Origin: Mortierella sp. BCC40632
Lineage: Eukaryota; Mortierellomycota; Mortierellomycetes; Mortierellales; Mortierellaceae
Reading direction: 5' to 3'
DNA length: 64,000 nucleotides
Assembly: GCA_011634665.1 (NCBI GenBank)
Contig: WAEK01000019.1
Span: forward strand, 682,001 to 746,000
The notes beneath the pieces were generated by a model that saw only the letters and a list, made by a program, of their open reading frames with translations, was not told the DNA's origin and searched no databases. The position numbers and the translations under genes were made by a program. Below, one piece after another: positions 1 to 11,697 of this stretch (the first letter of the stretch is position 1; every line of letters begins with the position of its first letter).

Positions 1-3000
1 CGTCAGGGATCAGCGGCACAAACACTCGCTCCACACCGCCTTCACGTTCAGCCATGTTATCGGGAATCTTGAAGTGAAGCCAGGCTTTGGAGTTCTTGGT
101 CTCTGATAGCAGACCCGCCTCTTCTTCTTGTTCTCGTTGCCGTTGCTTAGCTCGTGCCTTCTCTGCCTCTGTCAACGAGCTCGTGGTCGGTGCTGGTGTG
201 GGAGCAGTGGAAGAGGAAGTTCGAGTCGTGGTTCCGTTGGCAGAGGATCCAGAACCTTTCGTCTCTTGTTCACTAGCCTCGGTTGACTTTTTGTCATTCA
301 CAGCTGCGGCAGTGACCACAACAGACATCATACTCAAGGGTCTTTCTCGTTTCCGGTCCATCATTTGCCTCCGTACCATCCTTTCTGTGTCTGCTGCAAC
401 CTGCAAGACGTATTGTGTAATCTCATCACTCAACCTGGGCTCGTTGACCTCGAATCGATAGGCACTCACCACTCGCTTGACCTGGAATGGGTTCAACAAC
501 TCAAGTTTCCTCAAGGTCTCTACCCAAGTCGGGAAATCCTCTTGCAACGACAAAACCTGCAACAATTGCAACAGTTGAACCAGCGGACCAAATTGATCAG
601 CCAACGAAGGAGGCAATTGATTCACACGGATCCAGTCCTCAAGAATCGAGAGGTTCAGGCGAGTCTGAAGAGCCTTGGAACGAGAGAGCATCTTCTTGTT
701 GGTCATCATCCGGTTAAAGACCTCGGATGAGACATAGTACAACAGTTGAGCAATCACATAATGGACCATATCGGGATGAATGTCGTACGTCTGCATCACA
801 AACAACAATGACGAAAGCATGGTCGTGATGGTTCTGGGAGAGATGCGACGTTGTCGAGGGGAAGGAGGTCGGTTGACGACACCAGTATTCATCATGGGCA
901 CAGACTGTTGCGACGACGATCGTCTCAATGTCCTGCCTGGGTTGGTTCCCGAGTTGGCATTGGCACCAGAGGCGGCGTTCGCGCCCGAATTCGTCGTTCC
1001 CGAGTTGGCAGCCGCAGCAAAAGTCGAAGTGGTTCCAGGATTAGGCGACAGTGGTGAGTTTGATCGTTTGATGGTACTATTGTTGGACTTTGTTCCAGCC
1101 TTGCCACGCCAGAGGAATGCCCAATCCGACTGGAATTTGACCTCTTCCAAACCCTGGATCGTGTCATGGTCCAACATGGCTGGCTCGAGGATCTTTTCAA
1201 TGCGACGCTCAGCATCGACAATGATCATCTGGACCATGTCCAGAAGCAATGCCTCCATTTTGACTTGGTGGAATCCAGTCGACTGGGATAGTCCTGGATC
1301 CTTGCGCAAGAAATGAAGCAATACACTTGCATTTGAGATCCAGTAAGCTGTCAACGTCATATCCTCGGGCTTGGCCTAAAAAAGAAAGAAAGAAAGATCC
1401 AATGCCGATATTAGGACGAGTGACGTAAGGACCTGAAAGTAGCATTCATGGTCGAAAACAGACAAGCGCAGTCCACCGGGAAAAAAAGGGGCGGAAGAGA
1501 GAAGAGAGAACGAGGGAAAGAAAGAATGAGAAAAGACTGGCTAATATTTTTACCTTGGTGACCATCATGATACCCTTGAACACAGCATCGAGCAACTCTT
1601 CCAACAGCTCGTCGGAGCTAAAGTAGTGAGCAAATCTCGAGGCCAAAAAGATCACGTAGGCTGGAAGCGGCTTGTGTTGGCGTGACCGGCCTGGCTCCAT
1701 GCTGGTGATGGTGATGTCGATGATGCGGGGGATATCCTTGCTCGAGAAGACAAACATCTGATCCGGCAGACATTTCTCCCAATCGAACTCTCCGTCATCG
1801 TCCAGCTGGGGCTAAGAGTGATCATAACGGACAAGGAGGGGTACAGCAGAGAGGCAAGAGACCAGGCAAGTACGGAGAGGTCATATGTCCATCCGAGGGA
1901 GCCGCCACAAAGAAATAAAGAGAGATGTTAGTGAGCGAAGCAGGATCAAAGACATGCGATCGTACTTTAGCAAGCACAATGACCCAAGGTGAGCTTTTTT
2001 TTTTTTTTTCATCTTCATCCTTGGTCCCTGGTCCGACAAAGCAAGAAATAAAAAAGGAGAGCAGCAGCCTGCTCTCTTCTCAAAATGTGTATGGGACTAC
2101 TGTTCGATCCTCTCCTATTTTTTCTTGCTCCTCTTCTTCCACCTCACCCTCTCTCTCTCTCTCTCTCAAGGCAAAAAAAGCGTTATGTTGAGCAAAAATA
2201 GTCTTGCAGAGAAATGAGGCATGCTGCAGGTGATGTGTATGTGCCTCTTCTGAGCATTCACAAAAAGGTCCCTGAGCAGCAAGCTACCCAAAACCAAGAT
2301 CCCTCTCTCTCTTTTTTTGGGAGCAATAACAGCCTGCCACACGTATTCACGGATGCCTTCAAGTGGAAAACAAGAAGAGACATTTTGGGCTTCAGCAAAA
2401 AAAAAAAAGGCCATACACAAAAAAGGTCGCACGGAAAAAAAAGGGAGGAAAGAGGATGAGGGGGGGAGGGGGAAAGAAGAGGAGAAGGGCGACTGGGAGT
2501 GTGGCAGAGAATAGGCGTGGCAGATGGGCATGCGTACAGCCCAATGTTGCACAGCTTGTCACAGACAGAGAAAGAGAGAAAGCCAGGGCACACCTCTCCG
2601 CCCTAGCTTCCTGTCGTATTGAGACAGTCATCGTGCAATGCGGAACAGGGCTGGGAAACAGCTGCTTGAAGGTAGAGAAAGAGGAAGAAAAAAAAAGTGG
2701 AAAAAAGGACCCCTCTCTTCCTCAACCTTTTCTCACACCCTCCTTCTTCCAATGCACAATGCAATGCAATACGCACCTGATCCACCAGGGAAAGGTCGGC
2801 AATGTCGACATCGAACGCACTAGCGCTCTCCATCGCCATCCGATATCGTCGCTCGTTCTCGGCCATCATTTCTTCAAAGCCCTCAATTCCAGATTGGTAA
2901 AAGAGGTCATCGCCTAGGGACGAGGCATTGGTCCTCACAAACGAGCCATTGCTGGAAATAGAGTCCCGACGACCTGGCTCTTGAAAGATTTGGACAATCT

Positions 3001-4629
3001 TGGTGTTGTCGTTGGGGTCATGTCGGAGAAAGTCAACAACGGTGTGTCCTTTGGCGGTCTGAGTGGTCGTTGAAGCACCTTGTTCCAGCAGCATCCGGAC
3101 CATGTTGTCGTTCTTGTTGTTCGTTGCCCATACCAAGGGAGTCCATCCGACTAGTCAGGATGATCGATTATCCACGCCCAAGTTGTCGCAATTGATGTCA
3201 TTTGAGAGGATCCGTTGAGAAGAGGGGAAGAGGAGAGGAGGAGGAAGAAGAGGAAAATGAGCGAGAGAGAAAGCAATGTAGTCGGTTAGTAGTGTCGTTC
3301 TTTTTGGTTTGTGCCTCTACTCCCTATATTTCCTCATTCTCTATTGGACTCGGGCCTAATGGCCATTTCCCCCCTTTCTCCCCATTTCCATGTGCCTGTG
3401 CTTGTGTGCCCGTGTGCCTGTTGTCCTGACCCCAAGGAGACAAAATAAAAAGAAAAAGAAAAACAACAACAACAACACAAGGTATCTTTTCTCTTCTTAC
3501 ACTTGTCGCGGGCATCGATCGAAGCGCCGGCTTCAATCAACATGTACGCAATCTCAACATGGCCAAAACAGGCTGCATAAATCAAGGGCGTCGTGCCGTC
3601 CTCATCCTGGGCCTCGATATCGATCCAATCGCGGAAATTGTCCAGCATGTCCGCAACTCGATTCATGTCTCCATTCGACGAGGCTCTCGAAAAGAGCTTT
3701 GACATCTTGACCCGCTTGTCCTGATCCGAAATTGATCGTCCAATGACCCCTCGTGGGTCATCCAGTTGCTCGCGACTAAAGTCCAGGATCGCAAACGGCG
3801 AGTCCGAGTCGAGGGTATTGGAGGTCGAGATCTGGATCGCCTGACCTTTGGTTAACATTTCAAACTCTCGGTCCAGTCGTTCAAGCGCATCGATCGAAAC
3901 ACCCATTGGCTTGGACAGAGTCGACGACGAGGTGGGCAAGAGTCCAAATGCACCCGGCTGTGCTCCTGCTCCTGCTCCTGCAATGGACGTGGGCGATTTG
4001 GGCGATGCCAAGCCTGTGACGGTATCTCGCAGCTCGTCTGCATGGTCGACATCATCGTCCTGGCCTGGCCGCCGCACAAAATGCAGTGTGCTTGCAAGGT
4101 CGACTTGGTCGTATGGGTTTGAACCCCAAGGGTCGAGCTGTTCACCACTACGGATGGGCGAAGTCAAGACCTCGGCAATATCGTCGTGGTCACGGTTCTT
4201 TCGCTGGAGCGAGGATGGGGCCGTCGAGGAGGTGATGACGACCACGGGACCTGCAGGGGGTGAGGCAGATGATGGAGAGGTCGAGGATGAAGTCGAGGTC
4301 GGCTTGTAGGATGGCTCTGTGGACTCTGTGACGGCCGAGTAGAGCGAGTCGGATCTGGAATGGGATCGACGCATGTCGTCGTCGTCGTCATAGTCGGATG
4401 CTGTCGTAGCCGAGTCGGCAGAGATGTGCGAAAAGTGCTTGTTCTTCGAACTGGTCGGCACTGAGGCCGCAGTCGTGACACTGGCAGTAGCGGTGGTGGT
4501 GGTGGTGGTGGTGGTTGTAGCAGTAGAGTCTGCAGAGATGGTAGAGGCGGTGGCAGCCATTTGATCGAGATCAGACGAGACGCGAGACGTGGACAGAGGA
4601 GCAAAGGGGATGATGGCAGCTGTGGTCAT
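1..4629 (-). CDS. Ankyrin-repeat plus DIL (dilute) domain protein, 3' end outside window
   Basis: Four exons on the minus strand: 4629-3501, 3150-2777, 1811-1554 and 1375-1 (open at the window edge), about 1045 residues visible. The three introns have GT..AG ends and join in frame. Residues about 1-330 are a Ser/Thr-rich disordered head. Two ankyrin repeats follow at about 330-420, with DEDGTTPLIYAACFGHVEIA and then FGWTPLVWATNNKND formed across intron 1. From exon 3 onward comes a DIL domain: FDWEKCLPDQMFVFSSKDIP, then AYWISNASVLLHFLRKDPG, then FNRMMTNKKMLSRSKALQTR. A Ser/Thr/Ala-rich insert sits inside it. The frame is still in domain-like sequence (VERVFVPLIPD) at base 1. The DIL domain is the cargo-binding fold of class V myosins; fungal ankyrin-DIL proteins lack the motor, and their role is poorly known. 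Start taken as the first ATG of the long first exon. Identity as ankyrin-DIL is secure; function is inferred. Confidence 0.88.
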
Positions 4630-7369
4630 TCACAGCAAGCAAATGACTCTGCGCTGCTATTTGTCGGGAGTAAGAGAGAGAATGGATGAATGAATGAATG
4701 AATAAAGAGTGTATGGGTGAGAGGAGAGGAAGGAAGAAGAAAGGGGATCAGAAGGACGTGGACCTTGCAGGCCGGTGTTTGTAGACTGGGGTGGGGGTAG
4801 GAGAGAGTGAGAGTGAGAGTGAGAGATAGAGAGTTAGAGAGAAGACAGGAGGAGGAGGAGGATGGAAAGAGAGAAAGAGAGAAAGAGAGAGATGAGAGGA
4901 TGAGGCAATAAGAGACTATATGGAAGAAATCAGGAAAGGGCTGCTGCTGGTTAGCTGGGTATGAAATGAGACAGAGAAGATTCGGACTGGGAGAGAGAGA
5001 AAGAGAGAGCGAGAGCGAGAGCGAGAGAGAGAGAGTATGTGTCGCAGAGGCTGACTGCTCGCTCGCGACTAAAGACTGGGACCAATGGAAGGATGTGGAT
5101 GCACTCGAAGCAGGAATGAGAGAGACAAGACAAGGGAAAAGGGGTGGAGAAAAAAAATAATAAAAAAAAGGTGTGCGGATGTTGTTAGATGTGGATGGAT
5201 GGATGGATGGAGAAGGAAGAAGGAAGAAAGAAGAGGATGAGCAGATGGACAGATGGATGAACAATCACAAGAAGGGGTGACTGAGCAGAAGCAAGAGCAA
5301 GAGCAAGAGAGAAAGAGAGTGACTGAGAGTGAGAAAGAGAGAGATAGAGAAAAAGAGAGAGTGAGAGAGTGAGAGAGAGAGAGAGAGCACAAGGACGAAA
5401 TGACTCTCCATGCCTGATTCAGCTGATTCCAATGCAATGCCGATGTTGTTCCTGGTCAATTCCCTTTACTCTAACTCCTTCTTTCTCTTTTCCTGACTCT
5501 GCCTTTCTTCTGTCACTTCCACCGTATCCACCACGCCCTGCGACCATGCCACCAGAGGCACCCTCTGCTCTCGGCGGCCTAATATATTGCGGATTCATTG
5601 CACTATGGACACGGGCACTTTTGGCCTCTCGGGTGCTCAGTGCTCTCGCCAGGGAGATGCCATTGGGCGGCATGCTCTGGGGACATCTGATGGCCAGACA
5701 TGGGGTGAGGCTCGCCTTAGTCGCAAAGAAGGAGCATTTTGGCTTGTCCGTCTGTCCGTCTATCTGTCTGTCCGTGTGTGTCAACACAGTCTTACACTTT
5801 GTGTGCTGTAGCTTCTCCATCCACACCTGAGCACGCATCCGACAATGCACTCACCACCTTCAGCCTGTTTCTTTCTCGCATGGCTTCAAGAGGACGATGG
5901 TGCCATCGACTGCGGGCGGAGAGAGACAGAGACAGAAGACAGAGAGAGAGAGAGAGAGAGAGGACAAGGGCCGTTACGGGTCAAGAGAAAGGGGAAAGGG
6001 CCAATGCCCAATGGACTGTGACAGATAAAAAGCCGCAAAGGGGAGAGAGACGCGCAAGGAAAAAAAGTGGCCAGGGGGGAAAGTGGGCGGGCCGGGAGGG
6101 GGGTGAGGATGGAACGTAGACAAGCTTGATGGCATTGGCCAAAAGGCAGAGGGACAGGGAGCACAGACAGATAATTTACTTTCTCCTCTCTTCTTGGAGG
6201 AGGTTTATGCGGTTGTCCACCTCTCTCTGCCTCGACCTGCACCGACCAGCTAAAATGAACAGAGAGCGTGGAGGATATGGAGGACAGAGTGGACTGCTGC
6301 ATCAACTGTGCATGGGTCGAGTCGAGGCGCTTGAGCCAAAAATTGGGCCGGCACAAAAAAGACAGGCATTGACACGATGGAACAAGGGACCGTCGGGAAT
6401 GCAGGCCACCACTGCCTAGCTTGGTGCGGATCAAACCGGCTCAGTCAAGGGTCCTTTTCCACCGCTCTTCATCTGCCGGGTGTCAGTCGCACTGAGCCAA
6501 TGGTGCGCGTCATCACTCAGGGCTATCCGTGGCCCGTGTGCCTGGTCTGACGAGGCAAGGCTTTTTTTTTTTCTTTTACTTCTTTGACTCTTTGACACAC
6601 ATCCTGTCTCTCCATCTCTGATCACCACGTGCCTGATAATCTCACATCAAGTAACGCGTCTTTGACAAGTCTCATCAGCCAATAAACGCACGCACCCTCC
6701 TCATCGCCACTATTCTTTGCTTTTTTTTTTTTTTTTTTTTTTTGCTCCTCCATTACCCACCTGTCTCTCATCAGCACCTTCACCTCCTACCGCTACTCCC
6801 TTCGTCAGCTCAGCAGTTTTGCTCATTCTGTCTTTGTCTTTTCATCAACCTCTTCCATCAGCGTGTCTTTCCTTTTGTATTCCTCCAAACGCCTTTTTAT
6901 TTTATTTTTTTTACTTTTCAAGTCAATCTGTTTAAGCATCTCTTTCTGGAGCATGCTACAAAGTTCCCATGCATAGGTCTCGATTCCAAATCCTCTAATC
7001 TCAAGTTTCCTCTTTGATGGAAACGTGATCACATCCCTGTCACGTTTTTCGGAGAGGAAGACCCTCCCTCCCCCCCAGCTCTGCCCCATGTGGAGCCCCG
7101 CCCCATGTGGATATTGCCATGTGCCCATTAACAGTAGTAAGAACAGCTGTGTTGCTACATTACTCTATACTTTTTTGTTCCATATATCATTTTTTTTTTT
7201 AGTAAAGAGTCTGGATTGGTGAGCTTGAAGGATGTCCTAAAGCAGCGTTTCATATGCTGCCCAGCTCCAGAGGGAATTACTAGCGAGTGCTACTGATGAC
7301 AAACGAGGTGTGGATGCGGGACAAATTGATATCCGTTTTTGGAGGTGTCATTTGCTCAAGATCTCAGTA
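4630..7369. other. Gene-poor upstream region of the ankyrin-DIL gene
   Basis: No convincing gene is seen on either strand. The first 750 bases are GA-rich on the plus strand, which is CT-rich on the sense strand of the ankyrin-DIL gene and fits its 5' leader. Short GA/GAAA microsatellites lie at about 4800-5035, 5280-5390 and 5940-5965, and a T run at about 6720-6743. Open frames here are low-complexity Leu/Ser or Arg/Glu reads of these repeats. Confidence 0.6.
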
Positions 7370-7536
7370 AAAAAAAAAAGTCGGAGACCTATGAATAATC
7401 ATAGACTCGAACTGTCTTCGTCCACCTATGGTTGATTTCTCTCTTGCCCAAGAAATCTTCAGTGCTTATGCCACAAGCTAGGAACGTCGAACGGATGAGG
7501 ATCCACTCACATCCCAGTAGTCATGCCCACTAGTGT

Positions 7537-7605
7537 CATCTAGGACGACTGCTCTATTTCATCTAGGACGACTGCTCTATTTCATCTAGGAAATCTACTC
7601 TATTG
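7537..7605. repeat. 23-bp tandem repeat, about three copies
   Basis: The unit catctaggacgactgctcta plus ttt occurs twice exactly, and a third copy is diverged (catctaggaaatctactctat). It lies within the decayed unit 0 and is not seen in the other units. Confidence 0.85.
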
Positions 7606-7628
7606 GATTCTACTTGAGTAGAGTGAGA

Positions 7629-7651
7629 CTCTCTCTCTCTCTCTCTCTCTC
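7629..7651. repeat. (CT)n microsatellite
   Basis: About eleven CT dinucleotides in a row. Confidence 0.95.
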
Positions 7652-8385
7652 CCATTTACCTTCCTACATGTAATGGTACCAAAATTGCGATAAAGCTTTC
7701 TGTCTTGTTGACAAATTAACGCAATAGACTAGATCTACCTCCGCCAACGTGCGAGTGTAATAGAATATTCCCTACATCAGTCTATCTCACACCTCACACC
7801 TTCCCCTCCCTCACACCTTCAACTTTTCACACTTCTAAGTGCAAGTCGAATATTTGCTTCTGAAGTATAAGCATAGTTGACCTAGGTAAGTATGTTGGTT
7901 TTTCAGATGGGCCTAGTGCTTAAACAAATCCAATGTATGTATCATACAGTCACCAATAGTAAAAAGTCTTTGTGGACACTCCACGGCGGAGCTAATGGCT
8001 ACGTTGAAGAGAAAGGATGAAATTGGGCGCCGAAGTCAAAGAACACCAGTGGAAGTACCTAAGAGCACCCAAACAAGAGTTTGTTCTAGAGTCCATGAGT
8101 GAGATCTGCCAAAACAGGGGAGGAGAGTGTGAGTCATATATGCATTTAAAAAGTAAGAACATCTTGGCGATCTTTTACAACACAAGCTGACATCTGTGTT
8201 CCCATATCTTTCGATTGGAAGCAAATTTCCTTTCACCTCTTTTTTGCCGGAAAAAGAAAATATGATCCTTGTGGATCATTCCATTCCCATCAATTCATAT
8301 CCTCCCCCCTAGTCTTCTCCATAACTCGCCCTTTGCTTCCCTCATATGCTCTAGTTTTCGGTCCTAATTTTCAACACAGGCTATC

Positions 8386-8600
8386 ATCAAGGCCCAGTTT
8401 GCCACCATTTTCGTTCTCGTCATAGTTGCCTCCTTGACTATGGCTTACAAATGTTCATCTGGCCCTTTCCATATAGTTGAAAAGGCATGTAGGGATTGAT
8501 ATCTTGATGTCGCCTGTTGTAGTTTTTATGCCTTAGCGACAATTAAACATAGAGGCTTTGGCAGACCATGCGGGAGAAAAATCCAGTGAAGCCCATTCGG
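8386..8600 (+). pseudogene. Relic of the eight-cysteine secreted protein family (unit 0)
   Basis: The homologous start context aatcATGaag reads atcATCaag, so the start codon is lost. The signal-peptide region is still recognisable (KAQFATIFVLVIVASLTMAY) and is followed by a KCSSGPFHIVEKACRD-like segment. A TGA then interrupts the frame, a CCSFYAL-like segment matches the CNC motif region, and similarity fades after about 8600. This is a broken, truncated copy of the genes at 9749, 12644 and 13851. It is best read as a dead gene at the 5' edge of the array. Confidence 0.75.
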
Positions 8601-8890
8601 ATAGCCAAAGCGATTATCAGTTGCAGTATATTATCTTTAAGAGCCCCCCCTTTTTTTTTTTTTTAATCCGCCTCATGATAATAAATTTATTTAAAAAAAA
8701 ATCTTTGGAAAAAGGAAGAGTAGGAGGATACCATGAGGAATGACAGAAAAAGCTGCTCGCTCCCCCTTTTGGATAATCAAAGATTTGAACCACGCTTGTT
8801 CGTTTGTATTTGGTTTCTCTTTTGCCCTGGGGGACCTTAGTTCTCATCACGAATACAGAGTTTGAGGAGCTTCGAAGGAATTCACATGGT

Positions 8891-9532
8891 CAAGAGACAT
8901 TCAGAGGATAGAAGGACTCAGTTACGCCCAAACAACCATGCTCACCGGTCCCTTCCTGGACATCTACTCTGGTAGCTGCACTTGAAATGAGTGGTAGAGC
9001 CCTCTCTCGCCTACTACATGCAATGATACTAGAAATATGAGATAGATAAATATCTTGTTGACGACTCGACCTTAAATGAGTGGAGCAAACTCCTGCCTGA
9101 AGTTCTGGTGTCATTAAACATATCTCTTCTCTCTTTATGACCTACATCTCTCTCACCTATTCTCCTTGCCTTCAACTCCACCAAGTGTGCATCGAGCCCT
9201 TACTTCTGAAATTGCGACATCGAAGGTTGACAAGGGGATCATGTCGACTAGTCGTATGGATCTGTTGCACAGACGATTCCAGTGTACGTAGCATACAGAT
9301 GCTGTTGGTGATTTAACACAACATGTCTTTTGTGAGCATTCCTATGCATGCAACCGGAGTTGGTTGCTATGTTGAAGGGAGAAAGAACGAGAGTTAGGCA
9401 CCAAAGCTAATGCTACACAAACAATAAGATTTCACAAGAAAGTATGCCAGTGAAAGTACAGAGGATCCAGCATATCCTCGAGTCGGCAAGTGGGATTTGG
9501 TGGACCGGGACCTTTCAGACAAGTGTATAAAA
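8891..9532 (+). repeat. Array promoter block, copy A
   Basis: Matches 10463-11104 at a constant offset of 1572 bases with no indel, and about 15 mismatches counted by eye (roughly 97-98% identity). Bases 9201-9470 look identical in both. It ends at the TATA box of the next gene, so it is the intergenic/promoter part of the duplicated unit. Confidence 0.88.
9526..9532 (+). promoter_or_regulatory. TATA box, unit A
   Basis: TATAAAA in the context gtgtataaaagg, 223 bases before the ATG at 9749. The same box recurs in the same context in the other array units. Confidence 0.75.
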
Positions 9533-9748
9533 GGAGAAAGGATTTGGTCGATTGTTAGCTACATAACTCCACCCCTGTTTTCTCATACTTGGAAGTAAGT
9601 CTCTCCTCATCTTTTTCAGTCAAAACCAGAAAAAATCAGCCCATTACCACAACTCATGCACTCCTCATTGTATTCTTGCTAACTTACTACCTTGTCTCCA
9701 TCATCTCCAAAGATTCTAGTCCTCAGTCCTACATTTCACCGAGCAATC

Positions 9749-10111
9749 ATGAAGATCCAGTTTGTCGCCATTACCGCTCTTGCCATGGTAGCCTCCATGA
9801 CCATGGCCTACAAGTGTCCATCCGACAAATACCGTAAAATCGAAACTGCATGCATGGATGAATACCTCGATGCCGCTCTATGCAACTGCATAGTCGAGGC
9901 GGAGTTTGCCTACAGAGATAGAAAAAAGGATTGCAAAAGTGGACCCAGTTCACGCCGTGAAGAGTGCCAATACTATAGTACATTGGGATACAATAGTGAT
10001 AAGAGTCGGTGCAATCTGGCGTATAGTGACTTCAAGGAGAATATTAGAGGAACAGCTGCCCTCCAGTGGGCCGTTGCGAAGGGCGTCAAATACCTCAGTT
10101 TGTGCATTTAA
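9749..10111 (+). CDS. Small secreted eight-cysteine protein, array copy A
   Basis: Intact frame of 120 residues. Residues 1-20 are a clear signal peptide (MKIQF start, hydrophobic core, probable cut after TMA before YKC), so the product is predicted to be secreted. The mature part has eight cysteines at 23, 35, 45, 47, 62, 73, 88 and 119. The spacing is C-x11-C-x9-CxC-x14-C-x10-C-x14-C-x30-C, ending Leu-Cys-Ile. Eight cysteines could form four disulfides. The pattern does not fit CFEM, hydrophobin or defensin spacing as I know them, and I do not recognise the family. Upstream are a TATA box (9526) and GTAAGT at 9595 with acceptors at 9720 or 9726, so a 5'-UTR intron is likely. The start is chosen at ATG 9749 because all copies share it; an upstream in-frame ATG at 9692 lies inside the putative intron. 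Effector, antimicrobial or self-directed roles are all speculation. Confidence 0.85.
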   Translation: MKIQFVAITALAMVASMTMAYKCPSDKYRKIETACMDEYLDAALCNCIVEAEFAYRDRKKDCKSGPSSRREECQYYSTLGYNSDKSRCNLAYSDFKENIRGTAALQWAVAKGVKYLSLCI

Positions 10112-10462
10112 AGGCGATCAGTTTCGGTACTGTAGCATCTCTCATCCTTCATCTTTGCATTCTACTTTCCGTAGAGGCCGTTTTTATCCTAATTATGAGA
10201 ATAAACTGACGCTATTATATCTGACCACTATTCCTCCAAAGTCGTGCAAAGAGTAGCTAAATAACTTGCTTGTTTTATCGCACAAGGAATAACAAAGGAG
10301 GATATGATGTGAAGTGACGAATGAATTTGCTCCCACCCCTGAATAAAAGCCATAGACTCGAATATCTTCACCCATTTGTGTTTGAATTCATCCTTGACTC
10401 GGGATACCTTTGCTCTTATCACTGATAGGCGATATGAAGAACTTCCAAGGAGTGCGTTTGAC

Positions 10463-11104
10463 CAAGAGACATGCAGAGGATAGAAAGACTCAGTTACGCC
10501 CAAACAACCATGCTCACCGGTCCCTTCCTGGACATCTACTCTGGTAGCTGCACTTGAAATGAGTGGTAGAGCCCTCTCTCGCCTACTACATGCAATGATA
10601 CTAGAAATATGAGATAGATATATATCTTGTTGACGACTCGACCTTAAATGAGTGGAGCAAACTCCTGCCTGAAGTTCTGGTGTCATTAAGCATCTCTCTT
10701 CTCTCTATATGACCTACATCTCTTTCGCCTATTCTCCTTGTCTTCAACTCCACCAAATGTGCATCGAATCCTTACTTCTGAAATTGCGACATCGAAGGTT
10801 GACAAGGGGATCATGTCGACTAGTCGTATGGATCTGTTGCACAGACGATTCCAGTGTACGTAGCATACAGATGCTGTTGGTGATTTAACACAACATGTCT
10901 TTTGTGAGCATTCCTATGCATGCAACCGGAGTTGGTTGCTATGTTGAAGGGAGAAAGAACGAGAGTTAGGCACCAAAGCTAATGCTACACAAACAATAAG
11001 ATTTCACAAGAAAGTATGCCAGTGAAAGTACAGAGGATCCAGTATTTCCTCGAGTCGGCAAGTGGGATTTGGTGAACTGGGACCTTTCAGACAAGTGTAT
11101 AAAA
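10463..11104 (+). repeat. Array promoter block, copy B
   Basis: Second copy of 8891-9532 at +1572. The match stops just after the TATA box (about 11105-11125). From there the sequence follows unit C instead, so unit B looks like a mosaic. Confidence 0.88.
11098..11104 (+). promoter_or_regulatory. TATA box, unit B
   Basis: TATAAAA in gtgtataaaag, 237 bases before the ATG at 11335. Confidence 0.7.
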
Positions 11105-11334
11105 GTCTAAAGGGTTATCTCGATTGTTTGCTACACAAACGTCACCCCTGTATTCTCCCATTTGGAAGAAAGTCTCTCCCCGCTCTCTGTAGTCGATATT
11201 TGAAAAAGTCTTTGTGAATAAATCCGTTTCCACCGATTCATAGTCCTCTCTTAGTACTCTTACTGTCTTGTTGACTTGCCTCCATTACCTTCACTGATTC
11301 TAGTTTTTAGTTATACATTTCACTTCAAGTGATA

Positions 11335-11697
11335 ATGAAGATCCAGTCTGTTACTATTACCATCCTCGCCATGGTAGCCACTATGACCATGGCCTACAGA
11401 TGTCCATCCGATAAATACCGTAAAATCGAAACTGCATGCGTGGATGATGAATACCTTGAGGCCACTCTATGCAACTGCCTGGCCGACGCGGAGATTGCCT
11501 TCAGGGACGGGAAAAAAAATTGCAAGAGAAAACCTTTCAAAGAAGACCGTAGAGAATGTCGAGCATATAGTACGACGGGATATTTTAATGACAAGAAATA
11601 GTGCAATCGGGTGTACACTGGCTTCAAGAAGGATGTTAGGGGGACGGCTATCCTCCAATGGGCGGTTGCGAGAGACGTCCTTAGTTTGTACATTTAA
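11335..11697 (+). pseudogene. Eight-cysteine secreted protein, array copy B, nonsense-interrupted
   Basis: Same signal peptide and first six cysteines as the intact copies, but codon 89 (11599-11601) is TAG where copy C has CGG (Arg). The frame then stays open with matching sequence (VYTGFKKDVRGTAILQWAVA) to a stop at 11695-11697, so this single change truncates an otherwise 120-residue protein to 88 residues. The eighth cysteine codon has also become TAC (Tyr). The conserved GTAAGT of the putative 5'-UTR intron reads GAAAGT near 11170. Three independent losses argue for a recent pseudogene. A truncated secreted product cannot be excluded. Confidence 0.85.

Larger units (their letters stand above)
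7370..8385 (+). repeat. Decayed upstream part of array unit 0
   Basis: This stretch can be followed, with many changes, against the promoter/intergenic blocks of the later units. Shared landmarks are the 'catagactcgaa' motif, the caaatccaatgtatgtatc / gattccagtgtacgtagc segment near 7927, 'gctaatggctacgttgaag' near 7990, and 'ccagtggaagtac' near 8046. It leads directly into the decayed coding copy at 8386. No TATAAAA is left at the expected place. Confidence 0.55.

Noticed and set aside
4626..5437. Several Ser/Leu-rich open frames on the minus strand upstream of the ankyrin-DIL gene
   Set aside because: Reads of CT-rich leader and microsatellites, overlapping in several frames, no domain.
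7537..7605. Short direct repeats that might suggest a CRISPR array
   Set aside because: Eukaryotic context, tandem with no spacers, only three copies.
8890..9114. 74-codon minus-strand frame, repeated at 10228-10686
   Set aside because: It is conserved only because the promoter block is duplicated almost exactly; no start context, no domain, and it is antisense to the promoter.
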